From NCBI GenBank assembly GCA_018623655.1, contig JAAZVG010000019.1, positions 1-16,784 of the forward strand: a stretch of DNA of 16,784 nucleotides, given 5' to 3'. Made by a program: the position numbers and the translations under genes. The notes beneath the pieces are model-generated. The model made no database searches. It was not told the DNA's origin and saw nothing but the letters and a program-made list of their open reading frames with translations. Positions 7,544-15,391 of this stretch are shown here, piece after piece. Every line of letters begins with the position of its first letter. Position 1 is the stretch's first letter. The stretch is from Flavobacteriaceae bacterium. GTDB lineage: Bacteria > Bacteroidota > Bacteroidia > Flavobacteriales > Flavobacteriaceae.

Positions 7544-8407
7544 TTACAGGTCTCTTTTCTTCAATATATTGAGACTGCCCCACAAATAAAGAAGGATGTA
7601 TACTAAAGCAATCCCAATCTCTTTCATTGTAGTTTGATAGTTGAGTACGATCTCTTCACCTAGCTCCTTTGCTACTGATTGAATGGCGCTAAGTCGGGTA
7701 AAAGGTTCGTGTAATAAATTGAAGGAAGCTTGAAGTGGAAAAAAGCCTTTGATTTGACTCGCGAAACTAAAGGCATCTGTTTTAGTGGCGAAATTTCCGT
7801 ATTCGGCTAATAATTCTCCTCCAACTCCCCAAGCGATTTGCTCCCCAATGAGAAGTACGATTAAAAATCCGAGAGCGAAAGCAGACCGTTTAATTAAGAT
7901 TCCTAAGAAAAGACATAAACTGAAGAAGCCAAACAGTTTTAGAAAATAGAGTAATAGAAAATGCAGTTCCGAAAACACAATACTTATCTCAGTATAATCT
8001 GAATAGATCATTCCCAAAATCAATGAAATTAGAGCTACAAATAAAGTTGAAAGGCCTGAAAAGACAGCAACGACAATCACCTTAGAAGCCAAAAATTCCT
8101 TCTTTGAGAGCCCGTCGATAAGGTTTTGTTTCAAGGTTCGATTACTGTATTCGTTTGAAATCATTGAAACAATTACTACCGCTAAAAAGAGTTTGAAGAA
8201 CGCTGCAATAAAGCTGTTAAAATGCCAGATCAATGGAAAATTGAAGATACCTTGGTCGGCAAGATGAAATTCAATGGGGCCGATATCGAATTTGATAGCA
8301 GCTATCAAGGCAATGAGTGTTAAAAAAACGAAATAGGCCGATATAAGAATGATACTCGATCTACTGTGCTTAATCTTGTGATATTCAATTAAAAAAAGTC
8401 GTTTCAT
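7544..8407 (-). CDS. ABC-2 type transporter permease
   Basis: This is the integral membrane half of an ABC exporter, 287 residues long. I see about six hydrophobic helices: 18-38, 62-83, 110-134, 148-169, 176-194 and 264-282. Between helices 2 and 3 is the coupling segment NEYSNRTLKQNLIDGLSKKEF, a shortened match to the ABC-2 permease pattern (E-Y-x-x-x-T-L-K-x-x-L-x-x-G-x-S). A large polar loop with predicted amphipathic stretches (about 195-260) separates helices 5 and 6. Its start codon overlaps the last base of the ATPase stop codon (TAATG), so the two are translated together. The cargo is unknown: similar pairs export antibiotics, lantibiotics or sodium, and nothing in this sequence chooses between them. 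There is no adjacent regulator or two-component system. Confidence 0.88.
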   Translation of the reverse strand: MKRLFLIEYHKIKHSRSSIILISAYFVFLTLIALIAAIKFDIGPIEFHLADQGIFNFPLIWHFNSFIAAFFKLFLAVVIVSMISNEYSNRTLKQNLIDGLSKKEFLASKVIVVAVFSGLSTLFVALISLILGMIYSDYTEISIVFSELHFLLLYFLKLFGFFSLCLFLGILIKRSAFALGFLIVLLIGEQIAWGVGGELLAEYGNFATKTDAFSFASQIKGFFPLQASFNLLHEPFTRLSAIQSVAKELGEEIVLNYQTTMKEIGIALVYILLYLWGSLNILKKRDL

Positions 8408-9297
8408 TAGGCGTTGGTAATTTCTAAGAATAGTTCTTCAAGTCGTTTTTGGTGACTGCTTAAGTGAGTTAGGAAAATTCCTTGTTCAGAGAAGTACTTA
8501 TTGATGCTTTCAGGGCTATGATTGGTTTTGATTTTTAAAAAGCTACCCTCTTTGCCTAAAATTTCGAAGTTTTGAGACTGCTTTATATGTGCAGTTAGTT
8601 GTTCTATATCGATGGCACCAACGAGTAAGTAGGCTCCTGATTTACCCATTTCCTGAACAGAACCACTGTAAATGCTTTTTCCTTTTTGTAGAATGATTAC
8701 TTGATCACAGACCTTTTCAACCTCGTCAAGTAGGTGGGAGGCAAGTAGAATAGTTGTTCCTTTAGAGGCAATATATTGAATGAGGACCCGGATTTGATGA
8801 ATGCCCTGTGGATCTAATCCATTGGTCGGCTCGTCAAGGATAAGTATTTCTGGATCATTCAGTAACGCTGAGGCGATTGCTAAACGCTGCTTCATTCCGA
8901 GAGAAAAGGTCGAAAATAAATCTTCAGACCGATCTTCTAAACCGACTTCTTTAAGTGCTTTCTCAATAGCAGAATTCGGAATTTCTTTAATGAGGCATAC
9001 GAGCTCGAGATTTTCTCTAGCACTCATGTAGGGATAGAAATTAGGTCGCTCGATAATGGCTCCAACCTTCTTTAATGCCTTTTGTGTGTCAAGAGCACCC
9101 TCGAACCATTCAAAATTACCCGAACTAGCATTAACTACACTAAGCACAATACCTAGTGTAGTAGATTTACCTGAACCATTAGGTCCTAATATTCCATAAA
9201 CCGAACCTTTTCTGATTTCAAAGCTAAGATTAGTTACCGCTTTAACCTTTCCGTAATTTTTGCTTAATTGATTTGCTTTGAGCAGAATTTCTGACAT
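8407..9297 (-). CDS. ABC exporter ATP-binding protein
   Basis: This is the cytoplasmic ATPase partner of the permease that follows. It has 296 residues: a nucleotide-binding domain (about 1-220) and a C-terminal extension of some 75 residues typical of bacitracin/NatA-type export ATPases. Motifs: Walker A GPNGSGKS at 38-45; ABC signature FSLGMKQRLA at 131-140; Walker B ILILDEP starting at 151, followed by the D-loop TNGLD; and the switch histidine His188 in LLASHLL. The Q-loop region carries an IIERPNFYPYMSARENL pattern seen in this exporter subfamily. The start lies 33 nt from the divergent kinase-like gene. I see no strong promoter box for it. The C-terminal extension (HIKQSQNFEILGKEGSFLKI...) has the usual beta-rich look and gives no clue to the substrate. 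Confidence 0.93.
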   Translation of the reverse strand: MSEILLKANQLSKNYGKVKAVTNLSFEIRKGSVYGILGPNGSGKSTTLGIVLSVVNASSGNFEWFEGALDTQKALKKVGAIIERPNFYPYMSARENLELVCLIKEIPNSAIEKALKEVGLEDRSEDLFSTFSLGMKQRLAIASALLNDPEILILDEPTNGLDPQGIHQIRVLIQYIASKGTTILLASHLLDEVEKVCDQVIILQKGKSIYSGSVQEMGKSGAYLLVGAIDIEQLTAHIKQSQNFEILGKEGSFLKIKTNHSPESINKYFSEQGIFLTHLSSHQKRLEELFLEITNA

Positions 9298-9330
9298 GAA
9301 CTGTTATGCTTTAAAATAGATCTCCAATTT

Positions 9331-10422
9331 ATGACCCTTTTTTCTGATAATTGTTACATTGGGGTTATGTCTAAGGGTCCAAAAATGCTTTTAAAAAAGC
9401 CCAGTTATCCAATTTCACCAATACTTGCGGCTTATTTAAGACGTTATAATCGTAGGGTTAATCTTCCTATTCACTATGATGATTTGCTTAGATTTCAGGG
9501 CTCAGTTAACGTTTACGACTTTCAAGATGAAGATACTCTTTGGGTTCGTGTTTATTATGAAGAGTCAGAGAACGAAGAGATTAATAATGCCTTAAAGCAG
9601 ATTTACTCTACACTACATTCAGACGGTAGTCATCAGATTTTTCAATACCTCAGTATTGACGCCATTGATTATTGCACCTTTGGAAATTCAAAACCTTTTC
9701 GAATTAAGGTGCGAAATATATTGAATGATAATTACACCTATTTCTATGTTAAACGCTCTGACGCTTCACGAGTCTATGGCTTAGAGATAGAGCATATTCT
9801 GTCCCCTTATAACCTTCATTTTTTAGTTTCCCGAGATACACTTATCGAGGAACATATTGCAGGAATTCCAGGAGATGTTTTTCTTAAGCAATACTTACCG
9901 CAGTGTAGTGATCGTCAGAAGGCACAGCTAGCAAAGGAGTTTGTTAAGTTTAATGAACGTTGTATGATTCGGTTACTAGGGGATATGCGATCGTATAATT
10001 ATGTGGTTATTCCTGTGCATGATTTCGATAGTGTGATCCATAAAATTCGTGCGATCGATTTCGATCAACAAAATTTCGAAGGTGATCTTAAAGTGTATCG
10101 ACCTCAGTTTTTTCCTGAAAATCAAAAAATGATCGAGCTAATTAAGACTTATTTGAAAAAAGACTCTGTAGATCAATACAAACGAGAAGAGCGTTCTCTT
10201 ATTGCTAAACGAGCGTTGGGTTCAGAGGAGCAAATCAAACGACTTTTAAGTGCAGCAATGACAGATACACTTTCTACCGATGTTCATGTTGATGCCTTAA
10301 AGAATCAGATTTTTGAATTAACTAAAGACTCGGCCTTTATTAAGGCAAACAGTATGGGTGCAATATTAAGTGCTGCTCTTGATTTTGTGACCAGAAATTA
10401 TAGAGACCTTAAAACCCTCTAG
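9331..10422 (+). CDS. Uncharacterised protein with kinase-like (PKL) motifs
   Basis: I do not recognise a named function; I recall similar unnamed proteins in Flavobacteriia. The sequence has 363 residues from 9331. In-frame ATGs at 9367 and 9385 are also plausible, because clear sequence (KKPSYPISPILAAYLRRYN) begins only at residue 22. Residues 115-245 read like a protein-kinase-like fold: a beta3-like FYVKRSDASR (Lys141); an alphaC-like GLEIEHIL (Glu152 or Glu154); a hinge-like LIEEHIAGIPGDVFL; a helix; a catalytic-loop-like RLLGDMRSYNYVV with Asp218 and Asn223; then AIDFDQQ (Asp243/Asp245) as the metal-binding DFG equivalent. The Asp-to-Asn spacing of 5 equals that in protein kinases and aminoglycoside phosphotransferases. 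The usual catalytic-loop His is replaced by Leu-Gly. The C-terminal ~100 residues are helical and charged. Kinase activity is inference. The gene ends on a CTAG shared with the convergent gene. Confidence 0.8.
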   Translation: MTLFSDNCYIGVMSKGPKMLLKKPSYPISPILAAYLRRYNRRVNLPIHYDDLLRFQGSVNVYDFQDEDTLWVRVYYEESENEEINNALKQIYSTLHSDGSHQIFQYLSIDAIDYCTFGNSKPFRIKVRNILNDNYTYFYVKRSDASRVYGLEIEHILSPYNLHFLVSRDTLIEEHIAGIPGDVFLKQYLPQCSDRQKAQLAKEFVKFNERCMIRLLGDMRSYNYVVIPVHDFDSVIHKIRAIDFDQQNFEGDLKVYRPQFFPENQKMIELIKTYLKKDSVDQYKREERSLIAKRALGSEEQIKRLLSAAMTDTLSTDVHVDALKNQIFELTKDSAFIKANSMGAILSAALDFVTRNYRDLKTL

Positions 10423-11477
10423 CTTTTCGTTTCTCTATTGAAGTACAAAAGATAGTAGTACATCTGCCGTTCTTCGTCCCAACCTTTTTCTACAAATTTC
10501 TCGGCCGATTCAGGATTGATGAAATCTAGTTTAATATGAATGTTAGTGTCTAGGTGAATCTCATTCTTGAATTTCTTACGGATATCACTTACCGCTTTGT
10601 TTGCAATCGGAAACTCTGATATATCCTCAATACTGTATTTTGGTCCTTTATTTACTTTGTAGTTTTTGAACTCGGGAATGAGTTCAGGGTTTTCAAGTAC
10701 ATCGTTTAAAAAATGTGATTCTTCAAATTGATCTCTTGAAGCAAAGTGATTCACTGCACGATTCAGAAAGAGCACTTCTTGTTGTTTATCCTCCGCAGGT
10801 AAAATGACTTCCTTTGCAAAGTCTTTGCAGAACTTGAGATAATTTTTTGTTTGAAAGTTCTCATCTTTTAAAGTGCTGATCGAAAGAAAATCTTCTGGCC
10901 AGTATTTTGCGTCATATCGATTACGGTCAACAGATAAAACTTTATAACCATTATCTTCACTGGTATTGAAGATCAGGCAGCCTTTATCGAGTTTTTGGAC
11001 AGAGATTCCCTTGCGAACAGAGATGTTTAAATTCTCCTGATCCCAGTCAAATTCAAAAAAATCTTGCTTCACCTCGCTTTTGAATATACCAACGGCACTC
11101 ACCTTCTCTTTATCGATGAGAACGTCTTCAAAAAGAGCTACATAGAGTTCACCGCTATTAATATGTGGATGGTTAGATTGACCATATAGATGTTTTGCGA
11201 TCACCACGCTCTGTTCTTGCAGGCTATTAGGGTTATTAAAAATACACTTGGCTGCACTGTAAACAGCATTGAATTCTATATCTGCCTCATGGGTAAAATG
11301 AAAATAATTTTCTTCTCTTTGGGTAAAGGGTGTAAAGAAATAACTTTTTAGTAAACCTGAGATCTCGTCGTCTAATCGCAGCGGATTTGCTGAAAGTTGA
11401 AGGGGTTCATTACGGTTCTTATTGCCAACCCTATGCAGGACAAGACCTTGAAATTGTGCGTTATATAGATTGAACAT
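10419..11477 (-). CDS. Nucleoid-associated protein, YejK/NdpA family
   Basis: The 352-residue protein matches the 37-kDa nucleoid-associated family (PF04245, YejK/NdpA). Visible signs are an N-terminal AQFQGLVLHRVGNKNRNEPLQLS; a central GELYVALFEDVLIDKEKVSAVGIFKSE; a KGCLIFNTSEDNGYKVLSVDR strand pair; AKYWPEDFLSI; and a C-terminal half with DVLENPELIPEFKNYK and a helical region. Members bind DNA loosely and associate with the nucleoid; their exact role is unclear. It is the last gene of the cca-ctaA-PRiA4_ORF3 run and starts only 2 nt after its upstream neighbour, so it is probably co-translated or at least co-transcribed. Its stop codon overlaps that of the convergent kinase-like gene in a palindromic CTAG (10419-10422). 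The family call is confident; a DNA-related function is knowledge of the family, not visible here. Confidence 0.82.
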   Translation of the reverse strand: MFNLYNAQFQGLVLHRVGNKNRNEPLQLSANPLRLDDEISGLLKSYFFTPFTQREENYFHFTHEADIEFNAVYSAAKCIFNNPNSLQEQSVVIAKHLYGQSNHPHINSGELYVALFEDVLIDKEKVSAVGIFKSEVKQDFFEFDWDQENLNISVRKGISVQKLDKGCLIFNTSEDNGYKVLSVDRNRYDAKYWPEDFLSISTLKDENFQTKNYLKFCKDFAKEVILPAEDKQQEVLFLNRAVNHFASRDQFEESHFLNDVLENPELIPEFKNYKVNKGPKYSIEDISEFPIANKAVSDIRKKFKNEIHLDTNIHIKLDFINPESAEKFVEKGWDEERQMYYYLLYFNRETKS

Positions 11478-11479
11478 AA

Positions 11480-12022
11480 TTAGTTGTAGTCGTCGTAATC
11501 AGTGTCTGAGTAATCAGAAAAATCATCAAATCCGTCACCAAATTCATTATCGAAATCGTCTTCAGAGCTACCGTAGAAACCGTCATCTGAAGATCTTTTA
11601 TCACTCTTAAATTGTTTTTCAGGTGCCTCCGAGGGTAATTCTCCGAAGCTAAATAAAAGTTGAGGTAAATCGCTGTTAGATTCTTCGCTTTCTACGGCTG
11701 CAAGTTCTACAAAGAAGGTCCACATCTGTAACAAATCATAAACATAAATCAGTTTCGGATGGTCTGTACTAAGTATGCTACCTATAGGAGTATCTCGCAT
11801 CAAAACAATATCATCTTCAAATCCGAGGTCTACGATAGGGTACTCTTGTCCCTGGTTCCACTCTTCATCGCAACCGTAAAAAGTCGCCATTTCTATTCCG
11901 TCAAATCCGAAGGCTTGGCTTAAGGCGTTGTGTAAATCTTCTAGGGTACTTTCACTCGAGATAGCTATATCTCTAAATACATCAGTTTGATCATCAAGAA
12001 TGGCACGAATTTTAAAGATCAT
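11480..12022 (-). CDS. PRiA4_ORF3-family protein with acidic C-terminal tail
   Basis: The protein has 180 residues from the ATG at 12022. An open frame extends upstream to 12106, but the longer start would overlap ctaA by 77 nt, and MIFKIRAILDDQTDVFRDI is the natural family start. The N-terminal ~120 residues resemble the plasmid pRiA4b ORF-3/IS1096 passenger family (PF07929): STLEDLHNALSQAFGFDGIEMATF, GQEYPIVDLG, then KLIYVYDLLQMWTFFVELAAV, the family's D-x-x-x-x-W pattern. The last ~40 residues are low-complexity and very acidic, with repeated F-D-D and D-Y/F-D units, ending DTDYDDYN. The function is unknown; the mobile-element name is historical and no transposase is nearby. It lies 7 nt after ctaA and 2 nt before the NdpA-like gene. 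The tail could be a DNA- or protein-mimicking flexible arm, but that is inference. Confidence 0.8.
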   Translation of the reverse strand: MIFKIRAILDDQTDVFRDIAISSESTLEDLHNALSQAFGFDGIEMATFYGCDEEWNQGQEYPIVDLGFEDDIVLMRDTPIGSILSTDHPKLIYVYDLLQMWTFFVELAAVESEESNSDLPQLLFSFGELPSEAPEKQFKSDKRSSDDGFYGSSEDDFDNEFGDGFDDFSDYSDTDYDDYN

Positions 12023-12029
12023 AGCAATT

Positions 12030-13055
12030 TTAATAAGTGATTTTATTGGTGTTTCTATATGAACGGAGCCAAATATAAATCTGAAATCCGAATAATATAG
12101 ATGCAATTACAAGATGAATGGGTTGAGTTGAAAACGGAAAGTCAAAATAATACATGGCTATTCCGCTTATAACTGAGATACCGATGAGTGCAAGAATAAT
12201 CTGCTGAGTCTTCATAAGACTTAACTGTTCCTTCCTTATTCTTTTGTAAATCCATAGATGAAATAGAATAACAATTATAGAGAATGATCGATGAATATAG
12301 AATATTAGGGTTTCTGCTCCTTGAAGGCTAAAAGATACATTTCCTATTTGTTCCTTTGAAGCGTCGACATATTGACGAACCTGGGTGCCCATGAGCACCT
12401 GAATTAGCGTGAGGACTAAGCTCAGTAAAAAGAACCGCCCCAGAAGTGAGGATTGACTGAATAGCTTTCGCTCATAAGTTTTTTCATAATAAATAAACAG
12501 GATAGCTACAAGAGCTAATGCCATCAGCATATGAATACTAATTCGAATCGGGTTGAGAACCGAATAAACGACAGTCGCACCAAGCCATGCCTGAAATAAT
12601 ATTCCGATTAAAATGATAGAACTAAGCCATCTCAAGTCGGTTCGTTTTGGCGTGGTAAACCAACTGCTGAGAAATAGCAGAAGTGTACTTAATCCGGCTA
12701 TAGCACCAAGTAATCGATTAAGGTATTCAATCCATGTATGCCAGGCATTAAATTCTGCGTAATCGTGTTTTTCGTAGTTCTCCCAATTTGATTCATCATA
12801 GGTTTTAGCAGATTTGAAATCTCTAAGTGCAACCTCTAAGTGATTTTCTCTTATAATTACTTGACCTTTTTGGTAAGTTTCTTCCGCTTGCCACATTAGT
12901 TCGGCCTGGTCAGTAGGAGGTATAAGATGTCCGAAGCATTTAGGCCAATCAGGACATCCCATTCCGCTTCCTGTCATTCTGACTATGGCTCCTGCGGCGA
13001 TTACCAAATAGATAATAACTAACGTAGTGATGGCTAGTTTTCGGTTTCTATTCAC
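12030..13055 (-). CDS. ctaA: Heme A synthase (COX15/CtaA)
   Basis: This membrane enzyme oxidises the C8 methyl of heme O to the formyl group of heme A for cytochrome oxidase. It has 341 residues and about eight membrane helices. TM1 runs straight into RMTGSGMGCPDWPKCFG, which carries the periplasmic Cys34 and Cys40 pair equivalent to the essential CtaA cysteines. HTWIEYLNRLLGA (His106, Glu110), IHMLMAL (His175), YIHRSFSIIVILFHLW (His255, His266) and QPIHLVIA (His314) are the heme-binding histidines. The polar loop at 48-100 is long but usual in Bacteroidota COX15. The start codon is GTG at 13055, which overlaps the cca stop as GTGA; the next Met (27) is inside the catalytic motif, so GTG is forced. 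No cytochrome oxidase or heme O synthase gene is in the window. Confidence 0.95.
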   Translation of the reverse strand: MNRNRKLAITTLVIIYLVIAAGAIVRMTGSGMGCPDWPKCFGHLIPPTDQAELMWQAEETYQKGQVIIRENHLEVALRDFKSAKTYDESNWENYEKHDYAEFNAWHTWIEYLNRLLGAIAGLSTLLLFLSSWFTTPKRTDLRWLSSIILIGILFQAWLGATVVYSVLNPIRISIHMLMALALVAILFIYYEKTYERKLFSQSSLLGRFFLLSLVLTLIQVLMGTQVRQYVDASKEQIGNVSFSLQGAETLIFYIHRSFSIIVILFHLWIYKRIRKEQLSLMKTQQIILALIGISVISGIAMYYFDFPFSTQPIHLVIASILFGFQIYIWLRSYRNTNKITY

Positions 13056-14533
13056 TGCTTCACGGGTTTTAGGCCAAGTTGTTCAGCTCTTTTAATCATT
13101 AAATCGTATGCGGCTTCGAATTCATTGGGTATTTCACCCTCTAAAATAGCCTCTTTTAAAGCTTCTTTTAATAAACCTATTTCACGACAAGGTCCTATTC
13201 CAAACGTCTTCATAATCAATTCACCACTTACAGGAGGTTGAAAGTTTCGGATACGATCTCGTTCTTCTACCTCTTGAATTTTTTGCTTAACTATTTCGAA
13301 ATTGCTTTTGTACTTTTCCTGTTTACGAGGATTCTTAGTAGTGATATCAGAAACACAAAGCGTCATCAGACCTTCTAGGTCGTCACCAGCGTCAAAAATC
13401 AGTCTTCGAACGGCCGAGTCGGTCACATAGTCTTCTGATATGACGATAGGTCTTGAGCTCATCATAACTAATTTTTGAACTTTTTTCATCGCATCACCTA
13501 AAGTCATTTTAAGTCTTTTGAATAGGCGATAAACCATTTTAGATCCTACGAATTCGTGTCCGTGAAAAGTCCATCCTATTTTTTTATCAAAACGTTTGGT
13601 AGGAGCCTTTCCGATATCGTGCAATAAGGCAGCCCATCGAAGCCACAAGTCTGAACTTAAATTGGCCATATTATCGACTACCTCGAGAGTATGCCAAAAA
13701 TTATCTTTGTGTTTTTTTCCGTCGATTTCTTCGATTCCTTCTAGGGCGGTGAGTTCTGGAATCAATCGCTCGAGCAATCCTGTTTCTTTTAGTAATCCAA
13801 AACCGACAGACGGCTTATCACTTAAAAGAATCTTGTTAAGCTCAACGACAATTCGCTCCTTAGTAATGATATCAATGCGCTCGCATTGTCTTTTGATAGA
13901 TTCTAGGGTTGGAGTGTCGATGTTAAAATTCAATTGAGAAGCAAATCGTATCGCCCTCATCATGCGCAATGGATCATCACTGAATGTTATATCAGGGTCA
14001 AGAGGTGTTCTAATACATTGAGCTTTTAAATCAGAGATGCCGTCGAACGGATCCAGTAATTCTCCAAAACGATCAGCATTCAAGCAAATGGCCATTGCAT
14101 TGATAGTGAAATCTCTTCGGTTTTGGTCGTCTTTAAGGCTACCGTCCTCTACAATTGGGTTTCTCGAATTGCGTTGGTAGCTCTCCTTACGAGCACCCAC
14201 AAACTCTAAATCAAATCCCTTATGTTTAATCATTGCGGTGCCATAGGTCTTAAAAGTGGAAACCTTTGGTTCTCCGTCAAGACTTTTCGCAACTTCCTTG
14301 GCTAAATGGATTCCGCTACCAACAGTGACGAAGTCAATGTCTGAAGGGAGGTCTCTTTTTAGAATAAAATCGCGAACAAATCCACCTACGACATAACATT
14401 CGAGACCAATCTTATCAGCGACTTCTCCTACCTGTTTGAAAATAGGATGAGACAGGGCTTCACCGATATGTAAGAGTCTTCGATTCAAATCAGCTTTTTG
14501 AGTGATGCTGTAATCCAATGCTACCTGTACCAA
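13052..14533 (-). CDS. cca: CCA-adding enzyme / tRNA nucleotidyltransferase with HD domain
   Basis: The protein adds or repairs the 3'-CCA of tRNAs. It has 493 residues from a TTG at 14533. The class II nucleotidyltransferase head has GGFVRDF (Gly50-Asp55) and the metal-binding SDIDFV (Asp65, Asp67), then RRDFTINAMA near 139-148 and DPLRMMRAIRFASQL. The RNA-binding region follows, then an HD phosphohydrolase domain with FWHTLEVVDNM (His281), LLHDIGKAPTK (His305-Asp306) and HGHEF (His324, His326), which may remove phosphates from tRNA 3' ends. No in-frame ATG precedes the catalytic core; TTG codons at 14533, 14518 and further in are the only candidates, since an in-frame TGA lies at 14548 to 14546. 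A -7 box at 14558 to 14551 sits just upstream. The ATG at 14549 is in another frame. The downstream ctaA overlaps by 4 nt. Confidence 0.95.
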   Translation of the reverse strand: MVQVALDYSITQKADLNRRLLHIGEALSHPIFKQVGEVADKIGLECYVVGGFVRDFILKRDLPSDIDFVTVGSGIHLAKEVAKSLDGEPKVSTFKTYGTAMIKHKGFDLEFVGARKESYQRNSRNPIVEDGSLKDDQNRRDFTINAMAICLNADRFGELLDPFDGISDLKAQCIRTPLDPDITFSDDPLRMMRAIRFASQLNFNIDTPTLESIKRQCERIDIITKERIVVELNKILLSDKPSVGFGLLKETGLLERLIPELTALEGIEEIDGKKHKDNFWHTLEVVDNMANLSSDLWLRWAALLHDIGKAPTKRFDKKIGWTFHGHEFVGSKMVYRLFKRLKMTLGDAMKKVQKLVMMSSRPIVISEDYVTDSAVRRLIFDAGDDLEGLMTLCVSDITTKNPRKQEKYKSNFEIVKQKIQEVEERDRIRNFQPPVSGELIMKTFGIGPCREIGLLKEALKEAILEGEIPNEFEAAYDLMIKRAEQLGLKPVKQ

Positions 14534-14550
14534 CAGGCGATAAAGTCATG

Positions 14551-14558
14551 CAAAGGTA
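14551..14558 (-). promoter_or_regulatory. -7 promoter box for cca and the genes after it
   Basis: Minus-strand 14558 to 14551 reads TACCTTTG, an exact TAnnTTTG match in the 29-nt gap before cca. No clear -33 TTG is seen. Transcription would begin near 14546, so the cca leader would be only about 13 nt long before the TTG start. It probably drives the four-gene run down to 10419. Confidence 0.5.
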
Positions 14559-14562
14559 CCAC

Positions 14563-15378
14563 TTAAATTTTCAGATTGAAGTATTTGTAGAGGGCAATCC
14601 ATTGAGATCGATTACGATCTTCTTTAATGTTTTCTCTTCCTAAAGAAACTACTTGACTACCAATAATAGGTAGCGCTGATTTTGGTAATATCTCAGGCAT
14701 GATTACCTCAAAACCTCCTAATAATCCCATTGCCTTAAACCATAAGTCGTCAGCTTTTGGACACAATTTTTCGATCAGTTGGATATCATTAAGTTCTGGT
14801 GCATTAAAACGAGTAGGATATAGAACTCCGGCGCCTCCAATCGGAAGCGTCGACTCCGACGACTTTTGATTCTGATAAGTGGTGGGCCACTCTCTGTATG
14901 GAAGCCAATCTCCCTTCTCAGAGCGACTAATAATTCGCGTTTGCAATGCAACAATGCTACTGGGAAATTGAAGATGTGTTTGATATAAGGTGTTTAACCA
15001 ATTTTTTTGGTAAAGAACGTCATCATCGAAGGTAACAACGGGTAATTTCTTTTTAAGGGATAGTGCACCCAAAAGTTTGAAATGAGATCGATCGCTATCT
15101 ACGTATACTAGTTCAAGACCTGCATTTTCAAGTTCTCTAATAGAATGAGGTAGATTTTCTTTGTGTTTCCTGTGAAGGACGAGTACTGTATGCTTAGGAA
15201 TTTGTTCGGCATTCCATATAGATCGGATAGCGAGGTGTACTAAGTGTAGACGAGGTTCAAAGGATTTTACAGAGGCAATTAGTGGTAGTTTTGTCTTACT
15301 TTTTAATAACCCATCTACCGTCTTTTTACTCAGTGTCCAGCTTTGTAGTGATGAAGGAATGTATTCTTTTAGTTTCAT
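14563..15378 (-). CDS. Glycosyltransferase, family A (GT2-like)
   Basis: This 271-residue nucleotide-sugar transferase with the GT-A look was called from motifs. LPLIASVKSFEPRLHLVHLAIRSIW opens the nucleotide-binding half. VVTFDDDVLYQKNWL at about 114-128 is a metal-binding D-D-D motif. LPIGGAGVLYP and CPKADDLWFKAMGL form the acceptor and catalytic-base region. It lacks the canonical S-V-I-I-P-x-Y-N start of classical GT2 enzymes, so I place it only as GT2-like. There is no signal peptide or membrane helix, so it is probably cytoplasmic and works on cell-surface glycans. It is transcribed divergently from another glycosyltransferase gene across a 44-nt gap, with a near-consensus -7 box (TTACTTTG, 15399 to 15392). 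It ends 29 nt before cca. Substrate and polymer cannot be stated. Confidence 0.75.
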   Translation of the reverse strand: MKLKEYIPSSLQSWTLSKKTVDGLLKSKTKLPLIASVKSFEPRLHLVHLAIRSIWNAEQIPKHTVLVLHRKHKENLPHSIRELENAGLELVYVDSDRSHFKLLGALSLKKKLPVVTFDDDVLYQKNWLNTLYQTHLQFPSSIVALQTRIISRSEKGDWLPYREWPTTYQNQKSSESTLPIGGAGVLYPTRFNAPELNDIQLIEKLCPKADDLWFKAMGLLGGFEVIMPEILPKSALPIIGSQVVSLGRENIKEDRNRSQWIALYKYFNLKI

Positions 15379-15391
15379 ATATAGGGTTTAG

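Noticed and set aside
11480..12022. Mobile element suggested by the IS1096/TnpR-type family name
   Set aside because: The family name is historical. There is no transposase, no terminal inverted repeat and no target duplication, and the gene is embedded in a housekeeping run.
12023..12106. Longer start of the PRiA4_ORF3 protein
   Set aside because: It would overlap ctaA by 77 nt and add residues before the natural family start MIFKIRAIL.
12030..13055. Long polar loop in CtaA (residues 48-100) as an inserted domain
   Set aside because: The same loop is usual in Bacteroidota COX15 proteins and the heme ligands are all present.
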